Source: Morganella morganii (GTDB taxonomy: Bacteria; Pseudomonadota; Gammaproteobacteria; Enterobacterales; Enterobacteriaceae). From it: a stretch of DNA of 64,000 bases. Position 1 is the first letter of the stretch. The number at the start of each line of letters is the position of its first letter. The notes under the pieces are model-generated. The model saw nothing but the letters and a program-made list of their open reading frames with translations, was not told the DNA's origin and did no database searches. Positions 38,650 to 47,287 of the stretch are shown here, piece by piece. The translations under genes and the position numbers were made by a program. The stretch lies in contig NZ_CP069157.1 of the NCBI RefSeq assembly GCF_019243775.1, forward strand, positions 1,178,001 through 1,242,000, read 5' to 3'.

Positions 38650-39674
38650 TAGAGGTTATTGACGCGACAACGGAGCATATCGCGGATTTACTCAGGCTCC
38701 TTGAAGATAATGCCATGCAGGGGGACTGGGAGCTGGTGATGACCCGGCGGCCCGGTTATTTTTCTCCGAGGGATGATTTCGGTGAAGTCTATCCGGCACT
38801 GGCAAGAGACGGTGATACCCTGGTCGGCATGTGCCAGCTGAGCATACAGAGCGGCTGGGTTAACGGCGAAGAAGCGCGGATGGGTTATCTCGGCAGTCTG
38901 CGTATTGTGCCGAAATACCGTAATCACCTGAAAGTGTTACAGGCCGGATTTTCTTATCTGCGCCAGCTGCCGACACCGGATCACTGTTATACCAGTATTG
39001 CGGAGAATAATTTACTGGCCCGGCGCCTGCTGGAGCGGGGCGTGGAAGGACTGCCGCTCTACCGTTTTCTGAGCAGCATGAGCACGCTGGCGATCAGCAA
39101 AAGCAGAGGCAAAGACAGAGGATTGTGGAAAGTGGTGCCGCCGGAGGATTACACCGATGTCATCCGTTTCTTTGCACAGGAATCCGCTTCCCGTCAGCTG
39201 GCACCGGCGCTGAACCTGAAAGCGATGCAGCAAACCGGTATTACGGTGCTCGGCAGTTATCAGAACGGGCAACTGGTGGCCTGCGGTATGCTCTGGGATC
39301 AGCGTGCTTTCAAACAGGTTATTGTGGCCGGTTACTCCGGCAGAATGAAAATGCTGCGCCCGCTTTACAACGCTTTTGCCGGAATGACCCGGCGGCCGCA
39401 GATGCCGGCGGCGGGGGAAGTGGTTCCGCAGAGTTTCCTGTCATTCCTGGCCTGTACCGATGATACCAAACTGCCTGATCTGATTGAGGAAGCGCTGTTG
39501 CACTGCACCACCCCGGTTATGACCGTCGGGCTGCCGCCGGGGCATATCTGCACTAATGATGTGATTAAACGCACCGGGGCATCCGTTTACCGCACCCGGA
39601 TTTACGGCGTCGATCTGACTGCCGCACCACAGTGGGACGGCCGCATTGTCTGGCCGGAGATAGCGCTGCTGTGA
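38646..39674 (+). CDS. GNAT-like acyltransferase (cluster gene 5)
   Basis: 342 residues. N-terminal GNAT half (EHIADLLRLLEDNAMQ ... MGYLGSLRIVPKYRN-HLKVLQAGFSYLRQL) with the characteristic strand-helix of acetyl-CoA binding but no strict Q/RxxGxG/A, and a second half of a similar style (ACGMLWDQRAFKQVIVAGY). Probably transfers an acyl or aminoacyl group. ATGA overlap with gene 4. Confidence 0.65.
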   Translation: MIEVIDATTEHIADLLRLLEDNAMQGDWELVMTRRPGYFSPRDDFGEVYPALARDGDTLVGMCQLSIQSGWVNGEEARMGYLGSLRIVPKYRNHLKVLQAGFSYLRQLPTPDHCYTSIAENNLLARRLLERGVEGLPLYRFLSSMSTLAISKSRGKDRGLWKVVPPEDYTDVIRFFAQESASRQLAPALNLKAMQQTGITVLGSYQNGQLVACGMLWDQRAFKQVIVAGYSGRMKMLRPLYNAFAGMTRRPQMPAAGEVVPQSFLSFLACTDDTKLPDLIEEALLHCTTPVMTVGLPPGHICTNDVIKRTGASVYRTRIYGVDLTAAPQWDGRIVWPEIALL

Positions 39675-40981
39675 ATATCGTGCTGATCTACCCGAACATG
39701 GGGGATTACCGCACGAAAGATGCTATGACACCATTGGCGATCGGTATCCTGGCTGCCCTGTCGCCTGGGCACCGGGTCACATTTTATGATGACCGGCTGG
39801 ATAACATCCCGGAATCACTGCCTGATGCGGATCTGATCGCCATTTCGGTGGAAACGTTCACGGCACAGCGCAGTTATCAGCTGGCTGACCGGTTCCGCCG
39901 TCAGGGAAAAACCGTGGTGATGGGCGGCTGCCACGTCACTTTTATGCCGGATGAAGCACTGCAGCATGCGGACAGCGTGCTGCTCGGTGATGCGGAAGGG
40001 GCGTGGGAACAGATGCTGGCGGATTGTGAACAGAATGCGCTGAAACCCCGTTACCGGGGCGCGCATGACCGCCCGCTTGCCGGTTACCGTCTTGACCGCA
40101 CCATTTTTGAGGGTAAACGCTACGCGCCGGTGTCGCTGGTGCAGTTCTCGCGCGGCTGCCGGTTTGCCTGTGATTTTTGCTCTATCCATGCATTTTATCC
40201 GGAAGGTGTGCGTACCCGGCCGGTTGATGAGATGCGGGATGAAATTTTATCTCTGCCTGCAAAGCGCTTTCTGATTTTTGTGGATGACAATCTTTTTGCC
40301 GGTAAGCGGGCGCTGAATGAGTTGCTGGCGATGCTCACACCGCTGAAACGCCGCTGGGGATGCCAGATAAGTATCGATATCGCCCGTAATGAGGAAATGC
40401 TGGATAAACTGGCCGCCGCCGGCTGCTGCTTCGTGCTGATCGGCTTTGAAAGCCTGAATGAAACCACGCTGAGGCGGATGGGAAAATCCCGCAGCCATAC
40501 GGCGGATGATTATGCTGCCGTACTGGCGGCGCTGTACCGGCGTGGTATCTGTGTCTACGGCACTTTTATTTTCGGCTATGACGAAGACACGCCGGAGACC
40601 ATCCGCAGCACACTAGCGTTTGCGGAGAGTAACAAACTGGCGATTGCCAATTTTAACCTGCTGATCCCGACCCCCGGCACGGCGTTGTATGCCCGGCTGG
40701 AGGCTGAAGGACGGCTGATTTATCCGGCCTGGTGGCTTGACCCAGATTTCCGCTACGGCGAACCGGCTTTCCGGCCGGGCGGAATGAGCACCGCAGAACT
40801 GGCTGCCGGATGTTTTTATGCCCGCACCCGCTTTTACCGTTATGCGTCCGTTATCCGGCGTCTGTGCCGTTCCGGCAGCCGGAGCGGCTGGCGCACGCTG
40901 CTGGTTGCCTGGCTTTACAATATTGCCTCGCACCGGGATATCGCCCGCAAGCAGGGAAAACGCCCGGGAGAAAAAGAGTGA
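39671..40981 (+). CDS. B12-binding-type radical SAM enzyme C (cluster gene 6)
   Basis: 436 residues from a GTG at 39671 that overlaps the previous stop (GTGA). Seen: VTFYDDRLDNIPESLPDADLIAISVETFTAQRSY, MGGCHVTFMPDEALQHAD, CRFACDFC (near 163), FVDDNLFAGKRALNEL, GFESLNETTLRRMGKS. Paralogue of B and D. The upstream in-frame extension to 39632 lies inside gene 5. Confidence 0.85.
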   Translation: MNIVLIYPNMGDYRTKDAMTPLAIGILAALSPGHRVTFYDDRLDNIPESLPDADLIAISVETFTAQRSYQLADRFRRQGKTVVMGGCHVTFMPDEALQHADSVLLGDAEGAWEQMLADCEQNALKPRYRGAHDRPLAGYRLDRTIFEGKRYAPVSLVQFSRGCRFACDFCSIHAFYPEGVRTRPVDEMRDEILSLPAKRFLIFVDDNLFAGKRALNELLAMLTPLKRRWGCQISIDIARNEEMLDKLAAAGCCFVLIGFESLNETTLRRMGKSRSHTADDYAAVLAALYRRGICVYGTFIFGYDEDTPETIRSTLAFAESNKLAIANFNLLIPTPGTALYARLEAEGRLIYPAWWLDPDFRYGEPAFRPGGMSTAELAAGCFYARTRFYRYASVIRRLCRSGSRSGWRTLLVAWLYNIASHRDIARKQGKRPGEKE

Positions 40982-42321
40982 AACTGATACTGATTAAACC
41001 GAATATCGGCCGTCAGGAGCACAGTCTGTATGTGGATGAGGGGCGGATGGAGCCGCTGATGCTCGGTGTTCTCGCAGGTCTGACGCCACCGGATGTGGAA
41101 GTGGTGCTGTATGATGATCGGATGGAAGCCATTCCTTATGATGAACCGGCGGATCTGGTCGCTATTACGGTCGAAACGTTTACCGCCCGCCGCGCTTATG
41201 AGATTGCGGCGGAATACAGGGCCCGTGATGTGCGGGTGGTGATGGGCGGGATCCACGCCACACTGCTGCCGGAGGAAGTGGCGCAGCATTGTGACAGTAT
41301 TTTTACCGGTGACGCGGAAACCCGCTGGACAGAGATGATCCGTGATGCGGAGAAAGGCCGCCTGAAGCCGCGCTATGATGCTCCTGCCGGAGTCGGCCAG
41401 GTCGATCATAATCTGTGCGGCTGTCTGCCGCGCCGGGATATCTTCCGGGGAAAAGGCTATCTGCCGATCAGCCTGATGCAGTTTACCCGCGGCTGTCGCT
41501 TCGCCTGCCGTTTCTGTGCGGTCAGCCGTTATTTCGGGCGGCAGCACTATATCCGCCGGATCGATGAAGTGGTGCGGGAGATAGAAACACAGAAACCGAA
41601 ATTTATCTTTTTTGTTGATGACAATATCGCGTCTGATCACCGCGAGCTGAGTGAGCTGTGCAGTGCGCTGATCCCGCTGAATGTGCGCTGGATAAGCCAG
41701 GCAAGCCTGGATATGACCCGTAACCGCCGTCTGATGTCGCTGTTACAGCAGAGCGGCTGCTGGGGTAATGTGATGGGATTTGAATCCATCAACCCGGACA
41801 GTCTGCGTGATGCGCGAAAATCGCCGAATATGCGGACATTTTCACAGTATCGTGAGGAAATTTCGGTATTACGGGACTTCGGATTGCAGACCTGGGCGGC
41901 GTTTACCCTGGGGTATGACCACGATACGGCAGAAACCGTGGAAGATACCGTGGCATTCGCCCTGAAAAACCGCTTTGCGTTCGCCGCCTATAACATTCTG
42001 ATGCCGTACCCGAACACACCGCTGTATCAGCAGCTGGCGCAGGAAAACCGCCTGTTGTTTGACGGCAAATGGTGGTTGCATCCGGAATACCGTTTTAATC
42101 AGGCCGCCTTTCAGCCTGCAAATATGAGCCCGGAAACGCTGACAGAATTGTGCCATGCCGCACGCAGCCGTTTTAACAGTGTGCCGTCGATTATCCGCCG
42201 TTTTTCTGATTTGCGTCTGACGCTGCAATCCTTATCGCGGATGGCAACTTTCTGGCGTTATACCCTGTTATTCCGCAAAGAGGTGCATAAAAAACACCGG
42301 ATGCGTTTTGGTTTAAAATAA
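40978..42321 (+). CDS. B12-binding-type radical SAM enzyme D (cluster gene 7)
   Basis: 447 residues from a GTG at 40978 (GTGA overlap). Seen: VVLYDDRMEAIPYDEPADLVAITVETFTARRAYEIA, MGGIHATLLPEEVAQH, CRFACRFC (near 178), FFVDDNIASDHRELSEL, GFESINPDSLRDARKS. Closest to B in the first half. Ends KKHRMRFGLK. Confidence 0.85.
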   Translation: MKLILIKPNIGRQEHSLYVDEGRMEPLMLGVLAGLTPPDVEVVLYDDRMEAIPYDEPADLVAITVETFTARRAYEIAAEYRARDVRVVMGGIHATLLPEEVAQHCDSIFTGDAETRWTEMIRDAEKGRLKPRYDAPAGVGQVDHNLCGCLPRRDIFRGKGYLPISLMQFTRGCRFACRFCAVSRYFGRQHYIRRIDEVVREIETQKPKFIFFVDDNIASDHRELSELCSALIPLNVRWISQASLDMTRNRRLMSLLQQSGCWGNVMGFESINPDSLRDARKSPNMRTFSQYREEISVLRDFGLQTWAAFTLGYDHDTAETVEDTVAFALKNRFAFAAYNILMPYPNTPLYQQLAQENRLLFDGKWWLHPEYRFNQAAFQPANMSPETLTELCHAARSRFNSVPSIIRRFSDLRLTLQSLSRMATFWRYTLLFRKEVHKKHRMRFGLK

Positions 42322-42330
42322 GGGGGATGA

Positions 42331-42939
42331 ATGAATACCGATCCGGATTCTTTTTCCCGCCGGGTGATCAGTTATCTGCTGTGGTGTATTCCGGTCAGCG
42401 TGGTGTTTTTCACGGTTTACCCGCTGATGAATGCATATACGGCCGGGCGCGACAGCCTGTATAGCCTGTGGTTTCCGGCTGAACTTCACATCCCGTTTGT
42501 GCCCGGTTTTATCTGGGTGTACTGCTCGTTTTACCTGATTATTCTGATGCCGGTTTTGTTTCTGCCGCGCCGGGAGCACCGGCAACTGGCACTCACCTTT
42601 ATGGTGATGACATTACTGGGCGGCGTGATCTTTTTTCTGTTTCCGGCACAGCTCGGTTTTGTCCGCCAGGTACCGGAATCGCCGCTGTACCGGACGATGT
42701 ACACGACACTGTTTGCGCTGGATCATCCGCATAATCTGGTGCCGTCCCTGCATGTGGCCTGGTCGTGCGCGGCGGTGCTGGCCATTATCCGCCATACCGG
42801 ACGCGGGCTGACACTGTTGTTTCTGTTGTGGCTGGTGCTGATTGTACTGTCTGTGCTGCTGGTTCATCAGCACCATGTGGCGGATGTGGTCACCGGCCTG
42901 CTGTTGGCGGTAACGGTTTCATATATGATGAGGAAATAA
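42331..42939 (+). CDS. PAP2-family membrane phosphatase (cluster gene 8)
   Basis: 202-residue integral membrane protein with about six helices and PAP2 motifs VPSLHVAWS (near 138) and HQHHVADVVTG (near 180). It would remove phosphate from a lipid or polyprenyl diphosphate-like intermediate. Starts nine bases after gene 7. Confidence 0.82.
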   Translation: MNTDPDSFSRRVISYLLWCIPVSVVFFTVYPLMNAYTAGRDSLYSLWFPAELHIPFVPGFIWVYCSFYLIILMPVLFLPRREHRQLALTFMVMTLLGGVIFFLFPAQLGFVRQVPESPLYRTMYTTLFALDHPHNLVPSLHVAWSCAAVLAIIRHTGRGLTLLFLLWLVLIVLSVLLVHQHHVADVVTGLLLAVTVSYMMRK

Positions 42940-43559
42940 TGATGAAAAGGATAATTATCAGTGCGTTAATGATATTCAGTTTTTCGGTGTATGCACAGCC
43001 CGGAGAAGAGGACGGCGCTATCCATGATGAACTGCGGCAGGTGATCGGTACCGTGGAAAATGCTATCAACAGCGGTGATTATGACAAAATGCTGCCGGTG
43101 ATGAGTGAAAATCTGCGTGCCACGCCCATCACCCAGGAGTTTATCTCCGGCAAAGCAGCAATAAAACCGTATTTTGAATCCTGGTTCGGGCCGGATAAGT
43201 TCCTGAAAAAACTGAATATCAGTTTTAATGCTGATGTGGTGACGGAGTTATCCCCGGATAAAACCTGGGGTGTCGCCTACGGTAAAGGGATGGAAAAATA
43301 TCAGCTGAGTGACGGCCGTACCTACGATTTTCCGACCCGCTGGACAGCGACGGTTGCGCTTGAAGACGGCGCCTGGAAAATCCGCACAATTCATATCGGT
43401 ACCGATTTCACGGATAACCCGCTGCTGAATGAAACCCGTAATGCCTTACAGGGCATGATGTACGGAGCGGGCGGTCTGGTAATTGGTCTGCTGGCCGGTA
43501 TTGTGCTGTTCCGCCGTAAAAGTGCGGTAAAACCGGCGACAGAAGTCGGAAAGAAATAA
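42939..43559 (+). CDS. Exported SnoaL-like domain protein with C-terminal anchor (cluster gene 9)
   Basis: About 206 residues. Signal peptide (MMKRIIISALMIFSFSVYA-QPG), a cone-shaped SnoaL/ketosteroid-isomerase-like fold (HDELRQVIGTVENAINSGDYDKMLPVM ... RWTATVALEDGAWKIRTIHIGTDF) and a C-terminal membrane helix (GMMYGAGGLVIGLLAGIVLF) with a basic tail. ATG overlaps the PAP2 stop (TAATG). A longer in-frame extension upstream is inside the PAP2 gene. Confidence 0.65.
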   Translation: MMKRIIISALMIFSFSVYAQPGEEDGAIHDELRQVIGTVENAINSGDYDKMLPVMSENLRATPITQEFISGKAAIKPYFESWFGPDKFLKKLNISFNADVVTELSPDKTWGVAYGKGMEKYQLSDGRTYDFPTRWTATVALEDGAWKIRTIHIGTDFTDNPLLNETRNALQGMMYGAGGLVIGLLAGIVLFRRKSAVKPATEVGKK

Positions 43560-43588
43560 TATTTTAATAAATCAGTGGATTATGTAAG

Positions 43589-43700
43589 TCGTCAGGTAAC
43601 GGGCAGGCGAACGAAAAGCATGCGCGTCATGGATGACGCGCCTGAGCGTACAGGGAGGTATTTACAGCGACTTTTCGTTTTGCCCGTTATCAGACGTTGC
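43589..43700. repeat. Imperfect inverted-repeat element between convergent genes
   Basis: The arms CGTCAGGTAACGGGCA (left) and TGCCCGTTATCAGACG (right) pair with few mismatches, with inner arms CGAAAAG/CTTTTCG and a central perfect hairpin (GCGCGTCAT-GG-ATGACGCGC, 43622-43641). The whole folds as a long arm. It could be a terminator for both operons, or a copy of a MITE/ERIC-like repeat. Copies elsewhere were not searchable here. Confidence 0.6.
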
Positions 43701-43727
43701 ACGGACTGACAGAAATCACTATCCCTT

Positions 43728-44648
43728 TTATTTTTCCGGCGGAAACAGAAAATCCAGATCCGCTGCTGCGCCCATCTGCGGTGCAGGCCGCACACCATAG
43801 CGCCACATGGTGAAATAGACACGCCAGAAGGTCGGACGCGGCTGGTCATCCACCAGTGACGGCAGTTCATACCACGGTGCCTGCGGGTGCTGGTGGTGCG
43901 CGAGATGGCAGTGATAATTCAGCGCCAGCCAGCGGGAGACCGGCAGTACTTTCAGGTTCCACGCGCCGTTCATCACATCGCGGCGGCTCCAGGCGTGATC
44001 CGCATATTGCAGGGCCGACCAGTGTAGCGCAAAAGCCCACAGGCAGAGCAGATAACCGGCCGCACTTAAATCCAGCGCCCAAAACAGCAGCGCCTGCCAG
44101 AGAAATGCACCGAGCAGTTCACTCCAGATGGTCAGCGGCGGCAGTTTTGCCAGTTCCGGCACCTGTGACCCGAACCCCAGCGCCGGGGCGATTTTGGTGA
44201 CAAACACCCGTGAACGGTACACGCGCGGCGCAATAAACCAGAGAAGATTACCGAGCAGTACGCAAAAATAGTACAACCCGAGCAGATTGCCGCCGTACAT
44301 CCAGATATTGCGCAGCCAGCGCGGCTGGTTTGGCAGGTAATAATCATACAGCTCTTTATCTGTCCGGTTATTTTTATGGTGATTCAGATGCGCACGGCGC
44401 TGCAGGGTAAAAGAAGTCGGAAACGCCCACGCGGCAATAATCCCGATGGCGCGATTACCGGCGGCAGTGCGGGCGGCCACACCATGTACCGCTTCATGCA
44501 GAATAGCGAACGGCATATTGTTAATCAGCATAAAACCGATCAGGGCAGGCAGTGCATAATACCAGGCGAGATGGCTCACTCCCCATAAACAGGACGCTGC
44601 CGCAGTCATCGAAAAAATCAGCAGAATACTGTTGAGTAAAAGACGCAT
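43728..44648 (-). CDS. Membrane fatty acid desaturase-like enzyme
   Basis: 306 residues with four membrane helices and the three histidine boxes of the family: HEAVHG (near 51), HLNHH (near 88) and HCHLAHHQHP (near 248). It would desaturate or hydroxylate an acyl chain using a di-iron centre. Last gene of a minus-strand operon; its ATG overlaps the stop of the radical SAM gene by one base, so it is translationally coupled. Confidence 0.85.
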   Translation of the reverse strand: MRLLLNSILLIFSMTAAASCLWGVSHLAWYYALPALIGFMLINNMPFAILHEAVHGVAARTAAGNRAIGIIAAWAFPTSFTLQRRAHLNHHKNNRTDKELYDYYLPNQPRWLRNIWMYGGNLLGLYYFCVLLGNLLWFIAPRVYRSRVFVTKIAPALGFGSQVPELAKLPPLTIWSELLGAFLWQALLFWALDLSAAGYLLCLWAFALHWSALQYADHAWSRRDVMNGAWNLKVLPVSRWLALNYHCHLAHHQHPQAPWYELPSLVDDQPRPTFWRVYFTMWRYGVRPAPQMGAAADLDFLFPPEK

Positions 44649-46021
44649 CAGTCTGTTTTCCTTGTGTTATTCGTCACTATTGCCGGGTTGAACAGCCCGG
44701 TTTTTTCATGGCGTAACCGGCGGGCGTACAGCCGGAAGCCGAGATTGGCCGCCAGGCGGATAAAACGGCTGCCCGGACGGTGCAATACCCGGCGCAGAAT
44801 GGCCGTCAGACGGTATGTTTCCCGCCAGGCTTCGTGCAGTAAGGATTGCAGGGTTTCCGGTGACATATTTTGCGGCTGAAAAACCACATGTTCGTTGTCA
44901 TACAGGCTCAGGTCCTGTGTGATTAAGCGGCCGTTTTCCGCCATCCGCTGCCACAGCCGTGTACCCGGCAGTGGGGTGAGGACAGAAAAACGTACCAGAT
45001 CCAGCCCGAGAGACGGGATCTGCCGTATCGTATCGCGGATGCTCTCCGGGGTGTCTTCATCAAACCCGAGCACAAAACAGCCGAGTGCGGCAATCCGGTT
45101 ATCGCGCAGCCGCCGGATCTGACGGCGGTATTCGCTGACCTGGTTACAATTCTTGCCGGTGGCCGTCATGGTCTGCTGACTGAGGTTTTCCAGCCCGATA
45201 AGCAGGCCTTCGCAGCCGCTGTCACACATCGCCCGGAAAACCTCGTCGTCATCCGTCACATTGAGTGTCGCCAGTCCCGACCAGCGGATTTTCAGCGGGA
45301 TCAGTGCCCGGAACAGTTCCAGACTGTACTGCCGGTCGGCGTACAGATTAGGGTCGAGGAATATCCAGCGCTGTCTGCCGCTCTGTTTTATCTCGTTAAT
45401 CACATCTGCCGCTGGCCGTGCTGTGCCTTTGCGTCCCCACTGATGCTGCACCGAACAGAATTCACAGGCAAGCGGACAACCACGGTCGGCAATAATAGTG
45501 GCGATATTCATGTAGGCGCGGGACGGCAGCAGATCACGGCGCGGCACCGGCATCGGCAGAAAGCCGCGCTCTGGGCGGTGCTGATAACGCGGTTGCGGAT
45601 GTCCGTCAGCCATATCCTGTAAAAATTGCGGCCAGATGAGTTCACCGGCACCGATGAGGACGGTATCGGCGTGTTGTGCCGCCTCATCCGGCTGCAGTGT
45701 GACGTGTGCGCCGCCCATTGCGGTTCTTGCCCCGCGTTCGCGCCAGTAGCGGCACAGCGCATAGGCGCGGGGGGAAGAGGAGGCGGTGGCGGTGATCACC
45801 ACCAGATCAAAATCCCCGGCAGTGACCGGCGGGGAAACGCCTTCATCACAAAGGGTCAGTTCGGCATTCAGATGCGGGGGAACCAGGGCGGCGAGGGTGA
45901 TAAGGGTCAGCGGGGCATAGCTGATCGCCACGGAAAACGCGCTTTTCCGGTAGCGGTAAGTCCTGTCAAACGGCAAAATCAGTAATATTCTCACCGGTGC
46001 TTCCTGCTCCGCAGCTGACAT
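44648..46021 (-). CDS. B12-binding-type radical SAM enzyme E
   Basis: About 457 residues from ATG 46021 (a GTG at 45994 is an alternative that begins VRILLILP). N-terminal cobalamin-type region (APLTLITLAALVPPHLNAELTLCDE ... AMGGAHVTLQPDEA), CPLACEFC (near 185), FLDPNLYADRQYSLELFRALIPL, GLENLSQQTMTATGKN, and a C-terminal block FSVLTPLPGTRLW ... YDNEHVVFQP that matches enzyme A. The two form the second subfamily in the cluster. Confidence 0.85.
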   Translation of the reverse strand: MSAAEQEAPVRILLILPFDRTYRYRKSAFSVAISYAPLTLITLAALVPPHLNAELTLCDEGVSPPVTAGDFDLVVITATASSSPRAYALCRYWRERGARTAMGGAHVTLQPDEAAQHADTVLIGAGELIWPQFLQDMADGHPQPRYQHRPERGFLPMPVPRRDLLPSRAYMNIATIIADRGCPLACEFCSVQHQWGRKGTARPAADVINEIKQSGRQRWIFLDPNLYADRQYSLELFRALIPLKIRWSGLATLNVTDDDEVFRAMCDSGCEGLLIGLENLSQQTMTATGKNCNQVSEYRRQIRRLRDNRIAALGCFVLGFDEDTPESIRDTIRQIPSLGLDLVRFSVLTPLPGTRLWQRMAENGRLITQDLSLYDNEHVVFQPQNMSPETLQSLLHEAWRETYRLTAILRRVLHRPGSRFIRLAANLGFRLYARRLRHEKTGLFNPAIVTNNTRKTD

Positions 46022-46076
46022 AAGGACTTTTACAATGGCACAGTACGTCCGGGAACGCACTGTGCCGGATCAAAGA

Positions 46077-47114
46077 TCAGGCCGCAACCACTTCAAGCAC
46101 AGAGATATAGCATTCAGTCGGGATAAGGCGGTTTATTTTCAGTCCTGCTTCAGCCAGCAGAGCCTCAAACTCCGGAATAGTCCGCTCACTGCCGCCGGGC
46201 AGAATCGCCATACAGAGAATACCCATACCATAATGCGCCGCCGGATTGGTTTCCGGATGCACAACGGATTCGATGATCAGCAGTTTACTGTCCGGTTTCA
46301 TGGCCTTGCAGCAGTTTTTCAGTACAGCGAGGGCGTTGGCATCATCCTGATTAAAAATGACTTTTTTCAGCAGATACATATCCGCCTGCGGCACGGATTT
46401 AAAGAAGTCACCGCCGTCCAGCGACCAGCGGGAATCGTCACCCAGCTGAGACAGGTATTTGTCTGATATCACATGCGGGCTGTCGAACAGGGTGGCGGTC
46501 AGTGTCGGGTCGCTGCGCAAAATCCGCAGCAGCAGTGAGCCTTCGCCGCCGCCGATATCGGCAATATGGCACGATGACGGGAAGTTATAAGCCCGGGTGA
46601 CAAAATAGTTTTCCATCTCTGACAGGGCAGACATCCCGGACGGAAAATTATAGCTGTCGTTGCGGTTGGGTTTGGTGGCCTGATATTCGTAGAAGGTTTT
46701 ACCGAACAGCTTTTTAAAGTTCAGTTCACCGCGAACGGATTCATTAAGCCGCCCAATGGTTGACCAGTAAGTATTGTCGGTCAGTGTCAGAACGGCATCC
46801 CGCTGTGAGCAGGGGTGATCACGGCGGAGAAACTCCGCATCAGGAGAGAGCCGGTAACTGTCATCATCCGTACCGGTGAAAATACCGTTCAGTGCCAGCA
46901 TCCGCAGAATGCGGCGCAGGTTATCCGGATCCGAGCCGGTGCGTTCTGCCAGTGCGGTAACAGAGAGCGGCCGGTCAGCCAGATGGTCGGCAATATTCAG
47001 CTCTGCCGCAACCCGCAGACAACCGGGCAGCGCCAGCCCGAGAGTCACATTCAGGATACGGATGACAGATTGCTCTTCCGCCGGACTCATCAAATCCGGT
47101 TCAGTATAAGACAT
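46077..47114 (-). CDS. SAM-dependent O-methyltransferase
   Basis: 345-residue class I O-methyltransferase of the type with an N-terminal dimerisation winged helix (LNIADHLADRPLSVTALAERTGSDPDNLRRILRMLALNG) and a SAM-binding IADIGGGEGSLLLRI (near 185). The catalytic His of plant-type family members is not obvious (KKVIFNQDD here where KxxLHDW is typical), so activity or chemistry may differ. First gene of the minus-strand operon, 55 bases before enzyme E. Confidence 0.82.
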   Translation of the reverse strand: MSYTEPDLMSPAEEQSVIRILNVTLGLALPGCLRVAAELNIADHLADRPLSVTALAERTGSDPDNLRRILRMLALNGIFTGTDDDSYRLSPDAEFLRRDHPCSQRDAVLTLTDNTYWSTIGRLNESVRGELNFKKLFGKTFYEYQATKPNRNDSYNFPSGMSALSEMENYFVTRAYNFPSSCHIADIGGGEGSLLLRILRSDPTLTATLFDSPHVISDKYLSQLGDDSRWSLDGGDFFKSVPQADMYLLKKVIFNQDDANALAVLKNCCKAMKPDSKLLIIESVVHPETNPAAHYGMGILCMAILPGGSERTIPEFEALLAEAGLKINRLIPTECYISVLEVVAA

Positions 47115-47287
47115 AGCGGTAACTCCTTTCTGACATGAATAACAGGGCTGGTCAGAGTGCCTGATGCGGCATACAGCACTCTCTATGTTAAATAAAACTA
47201 AACAATAGAGGGAGGATAGCTCAGCAGCAGAAAATTACCGTATCGGAATATGAAGTATTATTAATTAATGATAAGTGAATCAAATAT

